A DNA stretch of 57,049 bases. It comes from RGIG8775 sp045660295 (GTDB lineage: Bacteria > Bacillota > Clostridia > Oscillospirales > CAG-272). The stretch is from the NCBI GenBank assembly GCA_045660295.1, contig JAZRDN010000029.1, forward strand, positions 1 to 57,049. The letters run 5' to 3'. This document shows positions 48,343-56,975 of this stretch, piece after piece. Every line of letters starts with the position of its first letter. Within the stretch, counting starts at the first letter, position 1. The position numbers and the translations under genes are program-made. A model generated the notes under the pieces. That model made no database searches and had not been told where the DNA came from. It worked only from the letters and a program-made list of their open reading frames with translations.

Positions 48343-50706
48343 TTGATAAAATTTCAATATACTCATTTTGGTCAGTGGGTTTGGAATCTGAGTGAGAGCG
48401 CAATTGACGATTACCGCTATTACAGGGGTGTGCTTGAGGATACCCGTGTGTCGCTTGAGGACGCTAATTTTATATACGCAACCCTTGACTTGAACGGCGA
48501 ATTCCTTTTTATGAGCAATATAGAGGGCGGAAGCGGCAACGACGACGCTTTTGTCGGCGTAATAGGCGGTATAGATACCATGACCCAGAAGCCCATAGAC
48601 TACATAGGCAAATGGGGAAAGGGCGACATCGTCAGAACCGACGAGGGCGAGAAGCTGGTTGAAAGCATGCCAAGGGCTGAAAAAAGCCCCAATACTCTGG
48701 ACGGCATCGAAAAGATAGCCCCTATGTTCGCAAAGCTGGCGGAGGCTATCCTTTATACCAACAAGAGCATAGTCCTTCTGGTTGAGAATATAGACGAGGC
48801 AAAGAAGTACCTGAACGCGGTCATGTCGTTTTTTCCGCTCGTGTATTCAAGAAGGCTGAGCTTTTGTATGGGTACGTCGGGTGTTTCCGACAACATGTCA
48901 TCAAACAGTCTCAGAGACGTGAGCGTGCGTATATTTGTGCCCACCTCGGATAAAAACATAAGCATGCAGTCTGATCTGTACTGGGTGTTTGATACGAGAA
49001 ATTGCCGAAACAATTACAATAAGACATTGGGCGAATTGGGCGACGTAATAGAGCTGGCAATCGGTGATAAGGAAAAGCTCGCCGCTTTGTCCGAGCGCAT
49101 CTCGCTTGCCTTTGACAAAAACGGGGAGACAGACAACTTTAAGCTGGCTCAGCTTGCGCGTCTGTTTAGATTTGACGTCAATCCCGACTACGAGACCGCC
49201 AGCAGGACTATCGCAGCGGGCACGGGCGACAATGACGATATGCAGCGCAGCGCCTTCAAGGCGGCGGCACAGTATTTGCTCCGTCCCGACGTTTGCGCGA
49301 AAACCACCTCTGCCGACAGAGGCATACTCATCAACGCTTACAGGAAAGACAGGCAGCTTTTGGGCAAAAACGGAGCGTTTGACCTGTTTAAGTGCGTTGT
49401 AGCCAAGCTCTCCGAGGGCTCGACGATTGAAAGAGACTTTTTGGTTGAGATGGCGGCAAGCGGCATCAACAGTGATATTATTGAGGACGGTCTATTTGAC
49501 AAGTCCTTGCTTCCTGTGAGAAAGGATATCTTTGAGATCGCTTGCGGCGTGCTCGAGAGGGTCAACCGCGTAAGCGTTGCGGATATAAAGAATTTCGTTC
49601 TCGGCGCGGTAAGATTTTTTGATATAAATCAGTGCTACAGTTATATTCGCAATACCGACGAGGAAAAGGACGGAGAGATCTTCTTCGACGTTATCCGCAA
49701 TATTACCGACCCGCAGAGGAGAGTCCTTCTGTCGGCGATACTTATGGCGTCCTGCTACGTGGGAGAAAAATCCTCGCCCCGTCTTTCGGTGCGCGCGGCG
49801 GGTCTGCAAAAGCTGGTGAGAAACCTCAATATGTCGTCTCGCGTGCATATTGACTTTATAAGAGCTATTCGCAGAAAGGTAAACGAGATAGAAACTGTTC
49901 TTCCCATGCTCAACGTTCATGAGAACGAGAGATTTTTGTGCGAGAACATTGCCGACAACCACGGAGCAAGAACCTCCTTGCTCGCCGTTGTCGTTCAAAG
50001 ACTTTCCTTTAATGAGCTTATTGACCTTGAAAACGAGCTGCTCCGAGAGAAATACGCGGGTTTGAGGCGCGTTGTTGAAACAACGCTGCTCGATTACTCG
50101 TTCGTTGAGTCAAATCTCAGAAACAACCCCGAGGCACGTCAGAATTACAGAAACGTCTACGACAAGATGGAAAAGCTCAACGATTACGCCAAGATAGGCA
50201 GACTGTTTGAGGCACTGGATGCCGAAAAAGTCACGGTGCCCATGCTCTCGGAATATCGCTGGAGCTTCGTATATTCGGGCTATAAGACCGTAGAGAAAAA
50301 CTTTAATTCGGGTAACCGTAGAAAGGTGGCGGAGAAGTTCGCCAAAATATTTCGCCCCACGGTCGAAGAAAAAAAGACGGGGCTTGTAAGCGAGCTTTTC
50401 AAGTCTGTCGGAATTGCCTTTAACTGGGCGATTTGGGTGGCTTTGCCCGCTGTGGTTATGTTCTTCCTTTCGAGCCTGCTTGCGGGTATATTCATGGAAG
50501 GACACGGATCGCTGTTCAATTGGGTGTTGGCGGCGGTAATCGGTGTGGCGTCAACCTTTATTTATTGGTTTAACCATGACGGAATGACAAAGATTAAACG
50601 GAATATAGTCACCGCGGTCGAGGTCGCTATTCTGATTGCGCTCGTTCTCCTTGTGTTCTACGGCGCACTTGGACTTCTGAGTGTTATCTTCAATTTTGCG
50701 AGGTGA
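48343..50706 (+). CDS. GAP1-like protein with C-terminal membrane helices
   Basis: This 787-residue protein opens with IKFQYTHFGQWVWNL, a start reminiscent of GAP1 (GTPase-associated protein 1) N-terminal domains. Next come GGSGNDDAFVGVIGG and a middle region (about 130-220) with SIVLLVENIDEAKKYLNAV and FFPLVYSRRLSFCMGTS, which fits the GAP1 middle domain pattern 'LP...R.LSF.T'. A long helical region follows. Three transmembrane helices end the protein at roughly 690-713, 725-745 and 757-782. GGAGGTG spans an in-frame GTG at 48334, so the TTG at 48343 is the better start. It follows the GTPase by 15 bases. Family assignment is moderate. Confidence 0.7.
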   Translation: MIKFQYTHFGQWVWNLSESAIDDYRYYRGVLEDTRVSLEDANFIYATLDLNGEFLFMSNIEGGSGNDDAFVGVIGGIDTMTQKPIDYIGKWGKGDIVRTDEGEKLVESMPRAEKSPNTLDGIEKIAPMFAKLAEAILYTNKSIVLLVENIDEAKKYLNAVMSFFPLVYSRRLSFCMGTSGVSDNMSSNSLRDVSVRIFVPTSDKNISMQSDLYWVFDTRNCRNNYNKTLGELGDVIELAIGDKEKLAALSERISLAFDKNGETDNFKLAQLARLFRFDVNPDYETASRTIAAGTGDNDDMQRSAFKAAAQYLLRPDVCAKTTSADRGILINAYRKDRQLLGKNGAFDLFKCVVAKLSEGSTIERDFLVEMAASGINSDIIEDGLFDKSLLPVRKDIFEIACGVLERVNRVSVADIKNFVLGAVRFFDINQCYSYIRNTDEEKDGEIFFDVIRNITDPQRRVLLSAILMASCYVGEKSSPRLSVRAAGLQKLVRNLNMSSRVHIDFIRAIRRKVNEIETVLPMLNVHENERFLCENIADNHGARTSLLAVVVQRLSFNELIDLENELLREKYAGLRRVVETTLLDYSFVESNLRNNPEARQNYRNVYDKMEKLNDYAKIGRLFEALDAEKVTVPMLSEYRWSFVYSGYKTVEKNFNSGNRRKVAEKFAKIFRPTVEEKKTGLVSELFKSVGIAFNWAIWVALPAVVMFFLSSLLAGIFMEGHGSLFNWVLAAVIGVASTFIYWFNHDGMTKIKRNIVTAVEVAILIALVLLVFYGALGLLSVIFNFAR

Positions 50707-50715
50707 TAGTGCGAA

Positions 50716-53220
50716 ATGGGAAATTTATTGAGAACGCTTTGCATTGACAAAGCAAGAATAGGTCCTGCGTGCTTCAGAAAGACCGTAGTACTTTTTATGA
50801 CCGCGCTGGCGGTGGTTTTGGGCGTTTCCGCGGCGGTAGGCTTTGTGTACGGCGTGCCCTCAACTGTGATAGAGGTTGAGCAGATCCCCGAGGAGTGCAT
50901 GCTTGATCTGGGCGGAGCTACCACGCTGAGCGACATAACCGACGACGTGGACTATATGCCGCTTTGGATAAAACTGCCAGGATTAAGGGTAAAGGTGCTT
51001 ATTGAGGACAACAGGGGCGAGATGGGCGACGGAGAGGAAATACTTTCCTACTCCCCCGAGAGCAAGCGGTTTGACGTTCACGGAATCGGAAAGGGCGAGA
51101 TAGTTTTTACTACATGGCTTGACAGTAAGCTGTCGCTTACCGTCCCCTTTGAGACCGATTTCAGTTCGGAGGACATTTCAAGCGTCGTCAGAGCCGAGTA
51201 CAAGTCGCTTTTCGCGGACGGAAAGGTTACCGGTGAGGAGCTTTGCAATATAAACGAGCTCAGCTTTTCGAAGAACGGCAACATTGACCTTGCCGACCTG
51301 ATTTATTTTGAGAACATTTCAAGAGTACATCTTACCTGCAAGAACGAGGTGGCGGTGTTAGACAACTATTCGGGCATTTCGGGGCTTGAGTTCATGGTCT
51401 CCGACGACATGTACGCAAAGTACATGGAAAGCGATAACTGGAAGGAGAACATAAATTGCGTATTCCCCGACCACGAGGCGGGAGAGGGCAAGTTCATGCT
51501 CGTTCTTGACCTTGGCGGGGGCGAGCTTGACCGCTCGGGCGCGATAGAGGATATGTATTATTGCTACTTAGCAGATGGAACCTTGCTTTCCGAGGCTGAT
51601 TTCGCCATCGAAAAGACAGGCTACACCTTTACGGGTTGGTTTGAGGACCGAGACGACGTCTCGCACAACTCGGTGTCCATGAACGGTACGGCGCTTAAGG
51701 GTGACATGAAGTTCCATGCTACCTGGAGTGAAAACGAGTACACTATCGTGTACAACAACACGGGCTCTGGTACTGCCGACGACGTTATATCGCGTCAGAC
51801 GCTCAAGTACACCGAGGAGGGGATTGTCAGCGTTACCCCAAGCAAGCGTACGGGCTACACCTTCAAGGGCTGGTCGAGAAGCTCGTCGGCAACCACTCCC
51901 GACGGAATGTTTTCTCAGGGTAGTGCCGTCAGTAAGCTTACCGCGGAGAACGGCGGAAAAATCGAGCTTTACGCCGTTTGGGAGGCAAATTCCTACGCGG
52001 TGAAGTATTACGACGGCAGCGCGCTTGTGGACAGCCAGCCGCTCCAGTACGGGCAGTCGGCTATCGTTAAGGATATTTCAAGCGGCAAGAGCGGATACAC
52101 CTTCAAGGGCTGGGCTACCTCAAGCGGAAGCACCACCGTCAAGTACAGGGCGGGCAACAAGATAGAAAACCTCGTGTCGGACGACGGCGCAAGCGTAGAG
52201 CTTTATGCGGTTTGGCAGGAGAACAGATACACTGTTTCTTATAATACAGGAGCGTACTCGGGTACATTCGTTCCCGACCAGCCCAACGTCGGATATTCTG
52301 AGGAAGTAAAGCTTTCTGACGTGGTACCCGTATGGGAGGGACACATTTTTCTTGGCTGGAGCCTTGAGTTCAAGACGGTATATGACACAGACGACGTTCT
52401 GCCCGCGATGTATTCCAAGGGTGCCAAGGTGAGCAGACTTTCGGCGGAGGACAACTCCAAGGTCGTGCTTTACGCGGTTTGGCAGCCTGACACATTTGAC
52501 ATTATATTTAACAACGGTTCAAGCACCGACACGCTCAAGGCGACCTACGGCGAGAAGCTGAGAATAAAGGTTACTCTCCCCACAAAGGCGGGCAAGTCGA
52601 TAAAGGGCTGGAGCACGACGTCGAATGACACTACTCCTGATTACGTCGGAAACTACGAGCTTTCCGAGTCCAATATAAAGACGCTTTACGGTCTTATGTC
52701 AAGCGACAAGAAGGTTACTCTGTACGCGGTTTGGGGTGAGAACGAGTACACCATCGAATATGACGTCGAGGGCGGCAGCCCCGCGCTTGATGACGTTGAG
52801 TTCAAGCACAGCCAGAGCGTAACGCTTGGAAGCGTGACAAGGCAGCACTACACCTTTGGCGGTTGGAAATGCAGTGCCAACAACAAGGTCTACACCGCGG
52901 GAAAGGTGGTTTCTATTTCCGATTTCGGATCGCTCAAGAACAACGATATCGTTACCATGACGGCTCTTTGGACGCCCCACACCTATATTGTAAAATATGA
53001 CGGAGCAGGCGTCAGCGCTCCCGCGCAAAAGACTGTAGAGTACGGAGAGAATTTCAATCTTCCCGCCGCACTCAGCAAGTCGGGTTACGAGTTCAAGGGC
53101 TGGAAATGCAGTGAGGACGGCAAGACCTACTCGGCGGGCAAGAAGCTGAGCGACGTTGCAAGCACGTCGGGGGAGACGATTACGTTTACCGCGGTTTGGG
53201 AGCAGATCGTTACCCCTTAG
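50716..53220 (+). CDS. membrane-anchored surface protein with seven InlB/Flg_new-type repeats
   Basis: This 834-residue protein has an N-terminal transmembrane anchor (about 24-46) and an extracellular region. After a beta-rich region (50-260), seven repeats follow, with the recurring core GYTFKGW and a closing YAVW or ATW. Examples are GYTFTGWFEDRDD, GYTFKGWSRSS, GYTFKGWATSS, GHIFLGWSLEF, GKSIKGWSTTS, HYTFGGWKCSA and GYEFKGWKCSE. This is the Listeria-Bacteroides (Flg_new/InlB_B) beta-grasp repeat. There is no LPXTG or other C-terminal anchor. GAGGTG of its ribosome binding site overlaps the previous stop codon, so it is coupled to the GAP1-like gene. Confidence 0.85.
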   Translation: MGNLLRTLCIDKARIGPACFRKTVVLFMTALAVVLGVSAAVGFVYGVPSTVIEVEQIPEECMLDLGGATTLSDITDDVDYMPLWIKLPGLRVKVLIEDNRGEMGDGEEILSYSPESKRFDVHGIGKGEIVFTTWLDSKLSLTVPFETDFSSEDISSVVRAEYKSLFADGKVTGEELCNINELSFSKNGNIDLADLIYFENISRVHLTCKNEVAVLDNYSGISGLEFMVSDDMYAKYMESDNWKENINCVFPDHEAGEGKFMLVLDLGGGELDRSGAIEDMYYCYLADGTLLSEADFAIEKTGYTFTGWFEDRDDVSHNSVSMNGTALKGDMKFHATWSENEYTIVYNNTGSGTADDVISRQTLKYTEEGIVSVTPSKRTGYTFKGWSRSSSATTPDGMFSQGSAVSKLTAENGGKIELYAVWEANSYAVKYYDGSALVDSQPLQYGQSAIVKDISSGKSGYTFKGWATSSGSTTVKYRAGNKIENLVSDDGASVELYAVWQENRYTVSYNTGAYSGTFVPDQPNVGYSEEVKLSDVVPVWEGHIFLGWSLEFKTVYDTDDVLPAMYSKGAKVSRLSAEDNSKVVLYAVWQPDTFDIIFNNGSSTDTLKATYGEKLRIKVTLPTKAGKSIKGWSTTSNDTTPDYVGNYELSESNIKTLYGLMSSDKKVTLYAVWGENEYTIEYDVEGGSPALDDVEFKHSQSVTLGSVTRQHYTFGGWKCSANNKVYTAGKVVSISDFGSLKNNDIVTMTALWTPHTYIVKYDGAGVSAPAQKTVEYGENFNLPAALSKSGYEFKGWKCSEDGKTYSAGKKLSDVASTSGETITFTAVWEQIVTP

Positions 53221-53345
53221 AGGCGAGCCAATTGGTCATACCCCTGCTGGGGCTGATTGGTCAGCGCCCCATTGATTGCGACACATAGTGCGCCGCGTCC
53301 CACTCGGTCGCTGAACACGACCTCGTTGGCTTTGGACAACGGGTG
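53221..53345 (+). repeat. element A, copy 8
   Basis: Two successive starts (AATTGGTCA and GATTGGTCAGCGCCCC), then CGGTCGCTGAACACGACC as hairpin, then TTGGCTTTGGACAACGGG. It joins GGTGCGGTGCGAATAATTAA, the segment also found at 203-222 and 41031. Confidence 0.75.
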
Positions 53346-53376
53346 CGGTGCGAATAATTAAATAACACACGTAAAA

Positions 53377-53405
53377 AAGCCTCCCGAACACGGGAGGCTT
53401 TGCTT
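53377..53405. terminator. bidirectional terminator of the GTPase operon and deoB
   Basis: AAGCCTCCCG/CGGGAGGCTT with a 4-base AACA loop, preceded by ACACACGTAAAA and followed by TGCTT. The A run on its 5' side gives a T run for the convergent deoB gene. Confidence 0.8.
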
Positions 53406-53438
53406 ATCACATTACATATTTGTTGTGCGGTGTTTTCC

Positions 53439-54551
53439 TTATAGCAGAAACGATGAAATTATCTCGCCCGCGTGGAAAAATCCGTCAAGCGTGCCCAGGG
53501 GCTTGCCCTTGCGGCCCTTTCGGAACACCAGCAGAGGAACGTATTCTCGGGTGTGGTCGGTGGAAGCGGCGAAGGACGGGTCACATCCGTGGTCGGCGGT
53601 TATCAGAAGCAGGTCGTCGTTCGATAGCTTCTTAACAAACTCGCCAAGCCAGCCGTCAAATTCGGCGATAGCGGCGGCGTAGCCGTCAGCGTCGCGGCGG
53701 TGTCCGTATTTGGAGTCAAAATCCACCAGATTGACAAAGCAAAGTCCGTCAAAATCACGCTCGGCAAGCTCTGCGGTGACTCTCAAGCCGTCGGCGTTGG
53801 AGGAGGTATATATCTCCTCGTCAAGCCCCTTGTGGGCGAAGATGTCGCCTATCTTGCCTACGCCTATGCGGTATATTCCGCGCTCACCGAGTCGGTCAAG
53901 CAGAGTTTTTTCGGGCGGTTCTATTGAAAAATCGTGTCTTTTCGCGCTACGCGTAAATGGGTGCTCACCCACAAAGGGGCGCGCGATAACTCTGCCCACG
54001 CCATGCTTTCCGCAAAGCAGTTTGCGCGCGGTTTTGCAGTGCTCGTAAAGCTCCTCTATGGGAACAACGTCCTCGTGAGCGGCTATCTGAAAAACACTGT
54101 CGGCGGAGGTATAGACGATGAGCCTGCCCGTGCGAATGTGCTCCTCACCGTAGTCGGCGATGACCGCTGTGCCAGAATAGGGCTTGTTGCAGAGCACGCC
54201 GCGCCCTGTAAGGCGTTCAAACTCGGAGATTATTTCATCGGGGAAGCCGTCGGGGTATGTGGGGAGAGGGTCTTTTGAGACTATTCCGCAAAGCTCCCAA
54301 TGACCTATGGTGGTGTCCTTTCCCATAGAAAGCTCGCGCATACGCCCGAAGTCGGCGGCAGGCGAGGGAACAGGGCCGAGGAACTCAAGCCCCTCGATAT
54401 TTCCCAAACCCAGCTTTATTAAATTGTCGGCGCAAAACGAGGGCGACTCGGCGCAGCCCTTAAGAGTGTGCGCTCCCACGTCGCCGAACAGCGCCGCGTC
54501 GGGGGCTTCTCCGCACCCAACGCTGTCAAGTACAATAAAAAATGCTTTCAT
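53439..54551 (-). CDS. deoB: phosphopentomutase
   Basis: This 370-residue metalloenzyme interconverts (deoxy)ribose 1-phosphate and 5-phosphate, linking nucleoside phosphorylases to central metabolism. Visible are the metal site DSVGCGEAPDA, the phosphorylated threonine region GKDTTIGHWEL, CNKPYSGTAVI, VGKIGDIF, NLVDFDSKYGHRRD and the second metal site TADHGCDPSF. The length is slightly below the usual 390; the last helix ends early but the core is complete. punA and udp elsewhere in the window make its substrate. Confidence 0.97.
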   Translation of the reverse strand: MKAFFIVLDSVGCGEAPDAALFGDVGAHTLKGCAESPSFCADNLIKLGLGNIEGLEFLGPVPSPAADFGRMRELSMGKDTTIGHWELCGIVSKDPLPTYPDGFPDEIISEFERLTGRGVLCNKPYSGTAVIADYGEEHIRTGRLIVYTSADSVFQIAAHEDVVPIEELYEHCKTARKLLCGKHGVGRVIARPFVGEHPFTRSAKRHDFSIEPPEKTLLDRLGERGIYRIGVGKIGDIFAHKGLDEEIYTSSNADGLRVTAELAERDFDGLCFVNLVDFDSKYGHRRDADGYAAAIAEFDGWLGEFVKKLSNDDLLLITADHGCDPSFAASTDHTREYVPLLVFRKGRKGKPLGTLDGFFHAGEIISSFLL

Positions 54552-54584
54552 AGGCTCTCCTGTGTTAGTTAGTTTTCGGTGGTT

Positions 54585-54625
54585 TTTTCAAGGGCGGCTA
54601 ATTGGTCAGCGGTCCTTGCCTATCC
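54585..54625 (+). repeat. element A fragment upstream of deoB
   Basis: Only the head of the element (GGCTAATTGGTCAGCGGTCC) is present. The fragment runs into the last codons of the following minus-strand gene. Confidence 0.55.
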
Positions 54626-54949
54626 GGCTAATCTGCACATGTTTAGGAATTCTTGGTTGAGCCAGTCCTTGGTGGCGGCCAAGCCCTCGGGAGTGCACTC
54701 AAATGTCGCAGAGCCCACGCGCCCCTCGTTCACAGGGTGCGGCCAAGGGTGAACCACCTTGAAGCTAACGTTTATTATGGGCGCTTGGTCGTCCTCTTTT
54801 GTTATCCGTATTTTGAAGCTGAAGGTGAGATTTTTTATGCAGCCCTCGTGGGTGTCGGTGCCCGCCGAGCCCGAATAAACGTTGAAGGTGTAAGGTCTGT
54901 CGGGGTCGGAGCAGAACCAGTCAAATCGGGGAAGTGTAATGAAATCCAT
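54620..54949 (-). CDS. conserved small protein, unknown function
   Basis: This 109-residue protein begins MDFITLPRFDWFCSDPDRPY and looks like a mixed alpha/beta soluble protein. Central strands (LTFSFKIRITKEDDQAPIIN) and a C-terminal helix (AATKDWLNQEFLNMC) are visible. I do not recognise the family. GGAGAAAAAAT precedes the ATG. It lies alone between degV and deoB on the same strand. Its last codons overlap an element A fragment, so the C-terminus may have been altered by that insertion. The 200 bases to degV hold nothing else I can name. Confidence 0.7.
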   Translation of the reverse strand: MDFITLPRFDWFCSDPDRPYTFNVYSGSAGTDTHEGCIKNLTFSFKIRITKEDDQAPIINVSFKVVHPWPHPVNEGRVGSATFECTPEGLAATKDWLNQEFLNMCRLAG

Positions 54950-55150
54950 ATTTTTTCTCCTAAATAATTTTTGATTTTTGGCGAAACGGGAAGGCGTCAG
55001 CTCTCGCCTCTGAGCTTTCTGTAATCTCGCCGATGCTCTTTTTTTGGCATGTAGTTTAAAGTCTAAAATTTATGGAACATACCCGTGCGCGTCACAGGCT
55101 CACGCTCCGAGCTTTCGCAAACACCAACGTTGTGTAAAAGTCTTAACCAC

Positions 55151-56002
55151 TCAAACCTTCTCAAACCCCACAATTATACCGCCCTTTTCGGCGTAGAAGG
55201 AGCAAAGCCCGCGGAGCTTGTATATCTCTATCTTGGCATCGGTGAATTTTTCGAGAATAGCATCCCTCAGTGTCTCGGCGGCGCGCTCGTTGAGGCAGTG
55301 ACCTATCCGCACCTTGCCCGATTTAAGCCCAAGCGCTTCAAGATGCTCAACTACCGTATCAATGGCCTTGCGCTCTCCGCGGCACTTGTTAAGCGGCTCA
55401 AGGTCTCCGCGCTCGCTGGCTTTTCCCACAAGACGAATACCCAAAAGCCCCGCCATCTTTGCCACTATGGGACTTACACGTCCGTTGTTAGCCAGATTTT
55501 TAAGCGACTCAAGCATAAAGAGAAGCCCCGTTTTCTGACTGTACTCCTCAATCTCGGAGCATATGGCGTCAAAATCCCTGCCCGCAAGCGCAAGCTCGCG
55601 GAGCTTCTCTATGATCAGCACCATCTCAGGTCCCGTGGATAGCGAATTGAGCACGAAAACACGGCGGTCGGGGTGCGTTTCCTCGTACTCGCGTTTGGCC
55701 AGCATTGCGGCGTTGTAACTGCCCGAAAGCGTGGCGGTTATGGTCACGCAGTATATCTCGTCGGCATCGCCGAACGCCTCAAGCCAATCGCTCACGTTGG
55801 GGCAGGAGGTAGATGACTTTCCATTATACAAAAGCATGGCGTTCGCCATTTCAGCCACGTCAAGCTCGGCGTTGTCAATATACTCCTTCTCGGATGTGAT
55901 TATCTTAAGGGGCGCCGACTTAAAATCAATTCCGTCAAGCTCCACCAGGTCTGCCGAGGAATCGGCAACTATTTTTATTTTCTTCTGTTCTGTAACGCTC
56001 AT
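55151..56002 (-). CDS. DegV family fatty-acid-binding protein
   Basis: This 283-residue protein matches DegV/FakB, which bind a single fatty acid and present it to the FakA kinase domain. Signatures are KIVADSSADLV, SSTSCPNVSDWLEAF (the lipid-head-binding serine/threonine region), TITATLSGSYNAAM and FMLESLKNLANNGRV. The length is typical. It overlaps the upstream HAD gene by four bases, so they are co-expressed. No fakA is in the window. Confidence 0.93.
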   Translation of the reverse strand: MSVTEQKKIKIVADSSADLVELDGIDFKSAPLKIITSEKEYIDNAELDVAEMANAMLLYNGKSSTSCPNVSDWLEAFGDADEIYCVTITATLSGSYNAAMLAKREYEETHPDRRVFVLNSLSTGPEMVLIIEKLRELALAGRDFDAICSEIEEYSQKTGLLFMLESLKNLANNGRVSPIVAKMAGLLGIRLVGKASERGDLEPLNKCRGERKAIDTVVEHLEALGLKSGKVRIGHCLNERAAETLRDAILEKFTDAKIEIYKLRGLCSFYAEKGGIIVGFEKV

Positions 56003-56709
56003 ATCTGCTCCTTTATATACTTTATCAAATCGTCAAAATTACCCTGCGGATATCGGGAAATATCCTTTCCATCTTTGTTTATAATACATTCGGGCATGAG
56101 AAAGACCTTCATGCCGAGAGCCTCGGCTATCATGTCCTCGCCCACGTCGTTGCCAACCATAAGGCAATCCTCGGGCGACACGCCAAGAGCACTCGCCACG
56201 TCCGTGTAGTAGGCAGGGTTTGGCTTGCTGTGGCGTGAGTTCTCATAGGTGGTGTAAAGCTCGAAATCCGACGGCTTAAGCCCCGCCCAAGCAATGCGTT
56301 GCTCGGTGGCAATAGCCGGGAAAATGGGATTTGTGGCAAGCGCTACGCGCAGACCCATAGCCTTTATCGCCGCAACCGCCTTTGCCGCATCGGGGGTGTA
56401 ACCGCAGGACGCCTGAACCTTGCGGAAATCCTCTTTATAAAACTCCTCAAAATATGGCTCGTCGTCACGTGCCTTCTCACCGTGAATTTCGGCAAATTTG
56501 TCCCAAAACACTTCCTCATTGGTCTTTTTGCCGCTGTTTTTCACCATCTCGCCCGTGCCCGCCCATATGGATTTGATCAGCAGGTCGGGATCGTATCCGT
56601 GAGGCGCGAGCTTTTTGGCGAGAAGCCCAAAATAGTATTTCACAAAAACATCTTGATCAAGCGGCAACAGAGTGCCGTCCAAATCAAACAAAACCACTTT
56701 AATACTCAT
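55999..56709 (-). CDS. HAD-superfamily hydrolase
   Basis: This 236-residue phosphatase-like enzyme has motif I DLDGTLLPLD (nucleophile Asp10, acid Asp12), motif II ATNP, motif III Lys near HSKPNPAYY, and motif IV VGNDVGEDMIA. A helical cap lies between motifs I and II (about 20-110). The substrate is unknown. It is the first gene of an operon with degV. Confidence 0.92.
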   Translation of the reverse strand: MSIKVVLFDLDGTLLPLDQDVFVKYYFGLLAKKLAPHGYDPDLLIKSIWAGTGEMVKNSGKKTNEEVFWDKFAEIHGEKARDDEPYFEEFYKEDFRKVQASCGYTPDAAKAVAAIKAMGLRVALATNPIFPAIATEQRIAWAGLKPSDFELYTTYENSRHSKPNPAYYTDVASALGVSPEDCLMVGNDVGEDMIAEALGMKVFLMPECIINKDGKDISRYPQGNFDDLIKYIKEQI

Positions 56710-56793
56710 TTAAGTTCCTCTTTTTTCTGTTTTATTATTGCCGAAAAAATGAAAATTTAACCTTTTTCAACTTGTTGATAAAACAACAAATTA

Positions 56794-56822
56794 ATTTTAC
56801 CATATTTTTTTGAATTTGTCAA
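56794..56822 (-). promoter_or_regulatory. sigma-A promoter for the HAD-degV operon
   Basis: Minus-strand perfect TTGACA, a 17-base spacer and TAAAAT, about 85 bases before the HAD start. Confidence 0.8.
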
Positions 56823-56859
56823 TGTCTGACGGGTTTGAACGGTAATTTATTGTTTGCGC

Positions 56860-56975
56860 GGAAGCCCTCGCGGGCAATTGGTCAGCGTTCCGAGCTTGTG
56901 CGAACAACACGGTCGTTGCCACCAGTCGCACGCTGAACACGCGCTCCTTTGCTTTGGGTGCATGTTCAGCGGTTC
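56860..56975 (+). repeat. element A, copy 9
   Basis: A full-length copy almost identical to that at 43141: GGCAATTGGTCAGCGTTCCG, GCGAACAACACGGTCGTTGC, hairpin GCACGCTGAACACGCGC, CTTTGCTTTGGGTGCA. Confidence 0.85.

Noticed and set aside
55085..55642. 185-codon plus-strand frame opposite degV
   Set aside because: Antisense to a clear DegV protein and without family features.
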